This document shows positions 8,250 through 13,879 of a stretch of 13,879 nucleotides of DNA, in pieces. The notes beneath the pieces were generated by a model that saw only the letters and a list, made by a program, of their open reading frames with translations, was not told where the DNA came from and made no database searches. The first letter of the stretch is position 1. The number at the start of each line of letters is the position of its first letter. This DNA is from Aquirufa sp. Its GTDB lineage: Bacteria; Bacteroidota; Bacteroidia; Cytophagales; Spirosomataceae. Where the stretch lies: contig JAURHT010000045.1 of assembly GCA_030833145.1 (NCBI GenBank), positions 1-13,879 of the forward strand, written 5' to 3'. The translations under genes and the position numbers were made by a program.

Positions 8250-8263
8250 GCACAAATTTGTGC
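8250..8263. promoter_or_regulatory. Perfect 14-bp palindrome upstream of hemH
   Basis: GCACAAATTTGTGC is a perfect palindrome in the 35-bp gap between the DUF4249 gene and hemH, ending 13 bp before the hemH start. On the minus strand it contains CAAATTTG, one mismatch from the Bacteroidota -7 element TAnnTTTG, with a TTG 21 bp upstream inside the end of the DUF4249 gene. It could therefore be an operator over a hemH promoter. It could also form a weak RNA stem. Either role is inferred. Confidence 0.4.
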
Positions 8264-8271
8264 CTAAAAAA

Positions 8272-9420
8272 CTAGAATACCCAACCTTCTGGAGTAATTT
8301 TTGTTCTAGTAGGCGATTCAATGCAAGGCGCCTTATCTTGGCATCCAACATATCCTGGAGGACACGAATAGGTATCGCCAGGAATTATGGATATGATAGG
8401 TAATTCTCCAGCAGGAATATCTTTTCTGCGATCAATAATAAAGATCTTTTTACGGACAGAAAATACGTTAAATATTCCCAATACTCGTTCAGTAGGCTTA
8501 GTAACAGACTTAATATTTAAGCTGAAACGGGTCTCTGCAGGTACGTCAAACAAAGAGCCCGAAGACTGTACTTGTGAAATTAAGGATTGATAAAAGGCAA
8601 ACGCATTTTTAGTAATGGAACGTTGTTCTAAACGGAAATAATAAGGTGTCCAATTATCGAAAGGGATACGTGCGACTTGACGTCCCACCACGCGCTGGCC
8701 ATTCGTTAACACATCAGAAAATACATTCAAATCATTATTACTAGTAATATCCCAGCAGTTCCCATCGCACATGTAGTTTAAAATCACATCCGTAGGAAAT
8801 TTAGGTTGCACGCAATCTAACTTTTTGAAGTCGTATTTTCCTCCGTCCGTACATGTTGCACAGAAGCCGATTTTCTCGTAATGCTTCCAATTCCAAAGGT
8901 AAAAATCACCCTCTGATGGCAGGTCTTTGAAATCTAGGTAAACCGTGAAACCTGCCCGGCGAACATCTACTTTGTCATATTGCTCAAACGTCTCAAAACG
9001 GGTGATCGCATTTTCAATCTCCGGAACAGCCTTCATCGTCTCCGCCGTACTTTCATAGGTTTGCCCTGTTAGCATCTTCACGTTTAACTTGTAAGTGGAA
9101 GCTACGGCCCCTTTCCATCCAGTTGGGGGATAGTAAGTCCCTAAAGGAATGCCTTCTGTGAAGGGTGTTTTGTTGCCATTTTGGTCCGTCACAAAGACAA
9201 CGGCTTTTGAAATGGGCAAAGCTAATTGCGATAACAACCGATTAGAAGAGCTTGTCAAGCGTACCTTACTCAAATCAGGATCATCTGAAATATCGGCTTC
9301 AATCGTAGTGAATGAAGTCGCATCGATTTGAACAAAATCCTTAATGGGATTCACACAAGCCCAGGTAACTACGCCCAACAGAAATAGGTAAAAAAGTATA
9401 TTTTTAGGAGATAAAGACAT
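8272..9420 (-). CDS. DUF4249 surface lipoprotein, partner of TonB receptor
   Basis: This is a 382-residue predicted lipoprotein. A hydrophobic signal sequence (8-21) ends in VVTWAC with Cys22 as the likely lipidated residue, followed by VNPIKDFVQID. The layout matches the DUF4249 family of Bacteroidota: an immunoglobulin-like beta-rich N-terminal part with VFVTDQNGNKTPFTEGIPLGTY (split here as 75-89 and 90-96), KLNVKMLTGQTYES (111-124), and a C-terminal part with IFNVFSVRKK. The genes of this family usually sit beside TonB-dependent receptors, as here (start 1 bp after the receptor stop), so a surface role in ligand capture or receptor gating is likely but unproven. Eight cysteines remain in the mature part (187, 190, 203, 218, 222, 353, 360, 366), including FCATC and MCDGNC, and could form disulfides. 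The imperfect lipobox lowers confidence in lipidation slightly. The ligand is unknown. Confidence 0.85.
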   Translation of the reverse strand: MSLSPKNILFYLFLLGVVTWACVNPIKDFVQIDATSFTTIEADISDDPDLSKVRLTSSSNRLLSQLALPISKAVVFVTDQNGNKTPFTEGIPLGTYYPPTGWKGAVASTYKLNVKMLTGQTYESTAETMKAVPEIENAITRFETFEQYDKVDVRRAGFTVYLDFKDLPSEGDFYLWNWKHYEKIGFCATCTDGGKYDFKKLDCVQPKFPTDVILNYMCDGNCWDITSNNDLNVFSDVLTNGQRVVGRQVARIPFDNWTPYYFRLEQRSITKNAFAFYQSLISQVQSSGSLFDVPAETRFSLNIKSVTKPTERVLGIFNVFSVRKKIFIIDRRKDIPAGELPIISIIPGDTYSCPPGYVGCQDKAPCIESPTRTKITPEGWVF

Positions 9421-9421
9421 A

Positions 9422-11827
9422 TTACAAGAATTTGAAATTATAGGTTAACGAGATAAATGGAGAGGCGAAAACGCTTAATTCATAAGCTCTCAACCCATTT
9501 TTAGTTGATTTAAAGAAGACGGAGTAAGGGTTTTGGCGACCATATAAATTATAGATCGTAAACACCCAGCTACCTTCCCAACGTTGTTTTTTCATCGATG
9601 GATTATTAATTGTCCAAGAGAAATCCAAACGATGGTAATCTCTTACGCGGTCATTATTCCGTTCTGCAAAAACAGGGAATTTCTTACCCCCAATCTCATA
9701 CGATCCAGAAGGAGACGAAAATGGACGACCAGTATTATAGGCAAATGTAAAGGAGAAACTGTGGTGCGTTGTCGGTTGAATGTTCAACATCATATTAAAC
9801 GTATGCGGCTTATCGTAATTTGTCGCAAACCACTCTCCCCCATTGATTGCCTGCACTTCAGGATAATCTCCGATCATTTGATTAAAGGCTCTAGCATACG
9901 TATAAGATACCCAGCCAGATACTTCCCCTTTTTTCTTCTGCATCATTAATTCCATCCCATAGGCCTTGCTTTTACCCGTAATCAATTGGGTCTCAATATT
10001 GGGATTCAACTGAAGATTAGCTCCAGAAACGAAATCCAATGTATTTCTCACGTCCCGATAATAAGTCTCAATAGAAGCCTCGTAGACATTTTCATTGAAA
10101 GTTTTAAATAAACCTAATGACAGAAAATCACTCTGTTGCGGCTTGATAAACGTATCTGCTGTTTTCCAACGAGAGGTAGGAAGCGGAGTCGTGTTATTCG
10201 ATAATAATTGGAAGAATTGTTGTTGTCGGTTATAGCCAAATTTCATCGTGGTATTCTCCGCTAACGAGTATTTCATCGTTAAACGAGGTTCCAAACCACC
10301 ATAAGAGGCCATCACTTCACCATCTCCATACATCGTTTTCTTAACGATCGAATTCAACGAGGGAACTTGACCCGGCACATATTCATTAATAGTCCCTGCA
10401 CCCATTCGGTAGTATTGCGAATAACGCAGACCGGCCTGAACCGTAAATTTAGGGCTAATGGTCCACTCGTCATCTGCAAATAGGCCTAATTCATAGGACT
10501 GCTCTAAAGGCAATCTAACGGTCGCAACTCTCGAAACAACACCTTCATTCAAATTACCCGGGTCGATATCATAGCGAGTTCCGGTAATACCAAAATTCAT
10601 TTTATGATTTTCACGAGGCTGGTAATCAAAACTAGCCGTCATATTGCGGTATAAGATGGAGGAGTTTAAATCAATCGTATTCACCGTATCAGGCGCAAAA
10701 GTCTTTGTAGAGTAATCCGTTAGGGATCCACTTACCATCATATTTAACTTAGGTGAGAAGTAGTGATTCCAATGTATGGCCACATTTTTATGGCCATAAT
10801 TAAAGGAAGTTTGCTTCGCCACTACGTTTTCAATACTAAATAAGGAATCCACGCGGTAATAATCGTGGCTTAAATAAGTCGAAAGAGAAATCGTATTCTT
10901 TGTATTAGGACGGTAATAGATCTTCGTCGCTACATCAGAGAAATTCGCCCGCAGATTTTTCAAATAATCAGGTGCAAACCATTTAAACATAAAATCGTTC
11001 ACAGAAAGACGTCCTGCCACTAAAACAGATAATTTTTCCTTAATGATGGGAATTTCAGCCATTACCCGGTTTGAAACTAAACCGATACCGCCTTGCATCT
11101 TGAACTTATCTGTATTCGGTTCGATCATTTTAATGTCCAAAACCGAAGCGGTACGACCACCGAAACGAGACGGAACCCCGCCTTTATACAATTCTAAATC
11201 CCGAATCGCGTCTGACGCAAAGACCGAGAACAAACCAAACATATGGGTCGGGTTAAATATAGGGGTATCATCGATGTAAATTAAGTTTTGGTCCACATTC
11301 GAACCCCGAATATTCAAGCCATTAGCGCCCTCACCTACGGAAGAAACCCCAGGTAATGATTGTAAACTGCGTATCACATCCACCTCACCCATCATCGTAG
11401 GCAGTTTTTTGATTCCTTTTAAACTTAAGACTGTTACACCCAAAGAAGGTGTCTGAATATCTCGCTTCGTCGCCGCACTCGATACGATAACTTCTTCTAA
11501 TTGTTTCGTTACGTTGTTTAACTCTACATTTAACTCCGTATTCGCTTTAACGTAAATTTTTGTTCTATAGGGATTATAACCTACATAACTCACTTTGATC
11601 ACCCATTCGCCATAGGGAACGTGCACTTTGAAATTTCCTGAGGTATCGGTTGTTACGCCTGACTTTTTAAAATCGACTGAAATATCTGCTCCTTTTAATG
11701 GCTCGCCCGTAGAGGCATCGATTACTTTACCGAAAATGGCCGGAAGCGAGGTAGTTTGTGCAATGCTTTGATGCGAAAGGACAAATAAAAGTCCAAGGCA
11801 AAAGACTCTGGGTAAGAGTTTGATCAT
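9422..11827 (-). CDS. TonB-dependent outer-membrane receptor
   Basis: This is an 801-residue outer-membrane transporter for energy-dependent uptake of a ligand that cannot be identified. A signal peptide MIKLLPRVFCLGLLFVL...SIAQ (1-24) is followed by a carboxypeptidase-D-like regulatory domain (about 29-105: IFGKVIDASTGEPLKGADIS), a TonB-box-like EEVIVSSA (111-118), a plug domain (about 125-235: IRSLQSLPGVSSVGEG, LNIRGSNVDQNLIYIDD, YKGGVPSRFGGR) and a beta-barrel to the end. It closes with ISLTYNFKFL, a typical terminal strand. The open frame extends 74 codons upstream into nuoH, but the signal peptide fixes the start at 11827. The plug is shorter than in SusC-type receptors and no SusD gene is nearby; a DUF4249 lipoprotein follows 1 bp later instead. 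The 56-bp leader has no clear promoter or Shine-Dalgarno. Confidence 0.93.
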   Translation of the reverse strand: MIKLLPRVFCLGLLFVLSHQSIAQTTSLPAIFGKVIDASTGEPLKGADISVDFKKSGVTTDTSGNFKVHVPYGEWVIKVSYVGYNPYRTKIYVKANTELNVELNNVTKQLEEVIVSSAATKRDIQTPSLGVTVLSLKGIKKLPTMMGEVDVIRSLQSLPGVSSVGEGANGLNIRGSNVDQNLIYIDDTPIFNPTHMFGLFSVFASDAIRDLELYKGGVPSRFGGRTASVLDIKMIEPNTDKFKMQGGIGLVSNRVMAEIPIIKEKLSVLVAGRLSVNDFMFKWFAPDYLKNLRANFSDVATKIYYRPNTKNTISLSTYLSHDYYRVDSLFSIENVVAKQTSFNYGHKNVAIHWNHYFSPKLNMMVSGSLTDYSTKTFAPDTVNTIDLNSSILYRNMTASFDYQPRENHKMNFGITGTRYDIDPGNLNEGVVSRVATVRLPLEQSYELGLFADDEWTISPKFTVQAGLRYSQYYRMGAGTINEYVPGQVPSLNSIVKKTMYGDGEVMASYGGLEPRLTMKYSLAENTTMKFGYNRQQQFFQLLSNNTTPLPTSRWKTADTFIKPQQSDFLSLGLFKTFNENVYEASIETYYRDVRNTLDFVSGANLQLNPNIETQLITGKSKAYGMELMMQKKKGEVSGWVSYTYARAFNQMIGDYPEVQAINGGEWFATNYDKPHTFNMMLNIQPTTHHSFSFTFAYNTGRPFSSPSGSYEIGGKKFPVFAERNNDRVRDYHRLDFSWTINNPSMKKQRWEGSWVFTIYNLYGRQNPYSVFFKSTKNGLRAYELSVFASPFISLTYNFKFL

Positions 11828-11883
11828 AGAATATAGGTTAACAGACGCAATTCTGTAAATAAACAAAAAATAAAGGAGATTCC

Positions 11884-12972
11884 TTACATGAGTAGCGACC
11901 AAAGCGCAGATATTGCGACGAAAATCAGGGCAAAGGGGGTCAGGACTTTCCAGCACAAATACATCAACTGATCTACCCGAAGACGTGGTAGAGTCCACCG
12001 AATCCACATTTGAATAGCAATCAAAATATAAGCTTTCAACATCAGCCAAACGAAACCAATCAGGGTAGCATAAATTGTTCCAGGCTCACCATTCGTCCAA
12101 TCTGCTAGTCGAATTGAACCTATATTAGGCAAGGGAGAATACCAAGATCCCCAGAATAAAATAACGCCCAAAACACTGACCAATAACATCAAGCCATATT
12201 CTGACAAGAACAATAAGGCCCAGCGCATTCCGGCATATTCGGTATGAAAACCACCCACTAATTCAGATTCCGCCTCTGGAATGTCAAATGGAGCACGATT
12301 CGCTTCCGCTAAAGAAGCGATGAAATAGATAATGAACAAGAAGAAAAATAGTGGCATCCTCACCACATTCCAGCTCAAGAAACCACCAGCCTGAGTTACA
12401 TCAATGCCTAATCCTTTTAAACCGAACAGATATTGAGGTTCTACCGCAAATATACCTTGCTGTAGCGAAATATCTTGCAGGTTTAAGGAGCCTGAAATCA
12501 AGACCACACACAAGATGGTTAATCCCAAAGGTATCTCGTACGATACCAATTGCGCTGCAGAACGAATAGCGCCTAACAAGGAATACTTATTATTCGAAGT
12601 CCAACCCGCCAATAAAATCCCCAAACTGTCTAGTGAAACAATACCCATCAAGAGCATCAAGCCCATTTCCGTTTGGCTTCCTTGTAAGAATGTACCAGAA
12701 CTCAAAGGAATAACAGCAAAAGCGCCAAAAACGGACAAGAAAATAATCCACGGCGCAAAGAGAAACAAACGTTTTTGGGCGTTTTCAGGAACGATGTCTT
12801 CTTTTTGGAATAACTTTAAAAGATCCGCGAAAACCTGGAGCAAACCCCATTTTCCCACTTCCATGGGCCCTAATCGATCCTGCATAAAAGCAGATAGCTT
12901 TCGCTCCACATAAACGCCTATCACGACGTTTACGGTCAACAAAAGCAAACAAACGATCAGAGCGATCCACAT
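11884..12972 (-). CDS. nuoH: NADH-quinone oxidoreductase subunit H
   Basis: NuoH is the membrane subunit of respiratory complex I that joins the peripheral arm to the proton-pumping arm and helps form the quinone-binding chamber. The 362-residue protein has about eight to nine membrane helices. Conserved stretches are visible: YVERKLSAFMQDRLGP (21-36), LLQVFADLLKLFQKEDIVP (44-62) and the quinone-loop signature EANRAPFDIPEAESELVGG (223-241), then FHTEYAGMRWALLFLSEY. The C-terminus reads WIRWTLPRLRVDQLMYLCWK, also standard. The ATG shares one base with the stop of the upstream metZ-like gene (TAATG), suggesting translational coupling. The downstream neighbour is a TonB receptor rather than nuoI, and no other complex I gene lies in the window, so nuoH appears split from the usual nuo cluster. 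The protein itself looks intact. Confidence 0.96.
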   Translation of the reverse strand: MWIALIVCLLLLTVNVVIGVYVERKLSAFMQDRLGPMEVGKWGLLQVFADLLKLFQKEDIVPENAQKRLFLFAPWIIFLSVFGAFAVIPLSSGTFLQGSQTEMGLMLLMGIVSLDSLGILLAGWTSNNKYSLLGAIRSAAQLVSYEIPLGLTILCVVLISGSLNLQDISLQQGIFAVEPQYLFGLKGLGIDVTQAGGFLSWNVVRMPLFFFLFIIYFIASLAEANRAPFDIPEAESELVGGFHTEYAGMRWALLFLSEYGLMLLVSVLGVILFWGSWYSPLPNIGSIRLADWTNGEPGTIYATLIGFVWLMLKAYILIAIQMWIRWTLPRLRVDQLMYLCWKVLTPFALIFVAISALWSLLM

Positions 12973-13879
12973 TAGCTAATCTGATTTAGGGCTTGTAAGA
13001 AATCTGCTTTTAAGTCCTCAATAGACTCTAAACCGACGGCCACACGAACTAAACCATCCGTAATGCCTAAAGCTGCTTTCTCTTCTGCTGGTAATTTAGA
13101 ATGCGTTGTAGAAGCTGGGTGCGTGATAATTGTGCGCGAATCCCCCAAATTAGGCGAAATAGACGCAATCTTCAACAACTTACTGAACGCTACTACCTTT
13201 TCAAATCCACCTTTGATATCGAGTGTTAAAATTCCTCCGCCGTATTTCATTTGGCGTTTCGCTAATTCATATTGCGGATGTGATTTCAAATAAGGGTATT
13301 TGACATTATTCAAGGCTTTATGTCCTTCCAAAGCTTCCGCTAAGGCCATCGCATTTTCGGAATGCTTCTGCATTCTTAAATCCAATAATTCCAAACTCTT
13401 AGACAACACCCACGCATTAAATGGAGACATCGATGGGCCTGTATGGCGCGCAAAGAAGCGAATCTCATCGATATAAACTTTCTTTCCACAGATGACACCG
13501 CCTAACACACGGCCTTGGCCATCAATGTATTTTGTAGCCGAGTGTATCACTAAATCTGCCCCTAGATCCAAAGGTGTTTGTAAAATAGGCGTCGCAAAAC
13601 AGTTATCTACCGCTAGAATCAAGTCTTTCCCCTCTTTCAAAGCCGCTAATTCTTTCAAATCTATCAGCTCTAAACCTGGATTAGAAGGGGATTCACAGAA
13701 TAAAAACTTCGTATTAGGTTGAATGGCCTCTTTCCAAGCATTGATATCGGCACCTGGAACAAAGGTGCATTCGATACCCCATTTGGAAGTGATTTTGGTC
13801 AAAATCTGAATGCAAGAACCAAACAAAGCATTGGATGCCACGACGTGATCACCCGCTTTTAATAATCCAGCCATTGAAG
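12972..13879 (-). CDS. metZ: O-succinylhomoserine sulfhydrylase-like PLP enzyme, 5'-truncated
   Basis: This is a Cys/Met-metabolism PLP-dependent enzyme, probably making homocysteine from an activated homoserine and sulfide. Counting from the Met codon at 13874, the fold-type I features are FCESPSNPGLELIDL (59-73), the cofactor-binding Asp90 in AVDNCFATP (88-96), the Schiff-base Lys115 in HSATKYIDGQGRVLGG (111-126), and GDSRTIITHPASTTHSKL near the C-terminus. About 300 of the usual 390 residues are in the window. The Met at 13874 is internal: the frame continues to the edge with Ser before it, fitting a family S-M-A/G-A region followed by AGDHVVAS. The C-terminal end is complete, sharing one base with the nuoH start. 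MetZ is the best fit by overall motif impression; MetY, cystathionine gamma-synthase/lyase and methionine gamma-lyase are close relatives and not excluded. Confidence 0.82.
   Translation of the reverse strand, partial: SMAGLLKAGDHVVASNALFGSCIQILTKITSKWGIECTFVPGADINAWKEAIQPNTKFLFCESPSNPGLELIDLKELAALKEGKDLILAVDNCFATPILQTPLDLGADLVIHSATKYIDGQGRVLGGVICGKKVYIDEIRFFARHTGPSMSPFNAWVLSKSLELLDLRMQKHSENAMALAEALEGHKALNNVKYPYLKSHPQYELAKRQMKYGGGILTLDIKGGFEKVVAFSKLLKIASISPNLGDSRTIITHPASTTHSKLPAEEKAALGITDGLVRVAVGLESIEDLKADFLQALNQIS

Noticed and set aside
9584..9949. 121-codon plus-strand frame inside the TonB receptor gene
   Set aside because: It is antisense to the barrel region, arginine-rich and without recognisable motifs, so it is a shadow frame.
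11841..11856. Small inverted repeat ACAGA/TCTGT upstream of the TonB receptor
   Set aside because: A 5-bp stem with a 6-base loop and no following U-run is expected by chance in AT-rich sequence.
11828..12049. N-terminal extension of the TonB receptor reading frame
   Set aside because: It lies in an alternative frame of nuoH, has no domain character, and would place the signal peptide 74 residues inside the protein.

Overview
The window looks like a chromosomal stretch of a Bacteroidota bacterium, most likely of the Cytophagales type. The reasons are a TonB-dependent receptor with an N-terminal carboxypeptidase-like domain followed by a DUF4249 lipoprotein, a Bacteroidota-style YfhO membrane protein, AT-rich start regions with no Shine-Dalgarno sequence, and a weak TTG/TTTG-type promoter candidate. 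No genus can be fixed from the sequence alone. Coding density is very high; the longest gap without a gene is about 135 bases.

Left half, plus strand (1-6225): the 3' part of mutS2 (5' end outside the window) overlaps by 4 bp a small TPR lipoprotein gene. A 49-bp array of alternating heptamers follows that gene's stop codon and forms most of the gap before a SlyD-like FKBP prolyl isomerase gene. That gene is 3 bp from a large YfhO-family membrane protein gene, which overlaps yicC by 4 bp. There are probably two transcription units, mutS2-TPR and slyD-yfhO-yicC, unless read-through joins them.

Centre (6220-6376): yicC and the EamA transporter gene converge here. The gap holds two long imperfect hairpins in inverted orientation. 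They share an asymmetric core with paired compensatory substitutions, but their outer arms are unrelated, and in each hairpin one outer arm is the end of the neighbouring gene. This is the most unusual structure in the window.

Right half, minus strand, in transcription order (13879 to 6361): a 5'-truncated PLP-dependent sulfur-amino-acid enzyme (probably metZ), nuoH (stop and start share one base), a TonB-dependent receptor, a cysteine-rich DUF4249 lipoprotein (1 bp gap), ferrochelatase hemH (35 bp gap containing a perfect 14-bp palindrome), and an EamA/DMT transporter (1 bp gap). The receptor and lipoprotein probably form an outer-membrane uptake pair. Their position next to hemH allows, but does not prove, a link to iron or porphyrin. 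nuoH has no other complex I gene beside it in the window.

Most of the window is ordinary housekeeping and envelope gene content. No phage, insertion sequence, CRISPR array, tRNA or rRNA was seen, and no clear new multi-gene system. The noteworthy items are the hairpin pair, the heptamer array and the arrangement of the minus-strand cluster.
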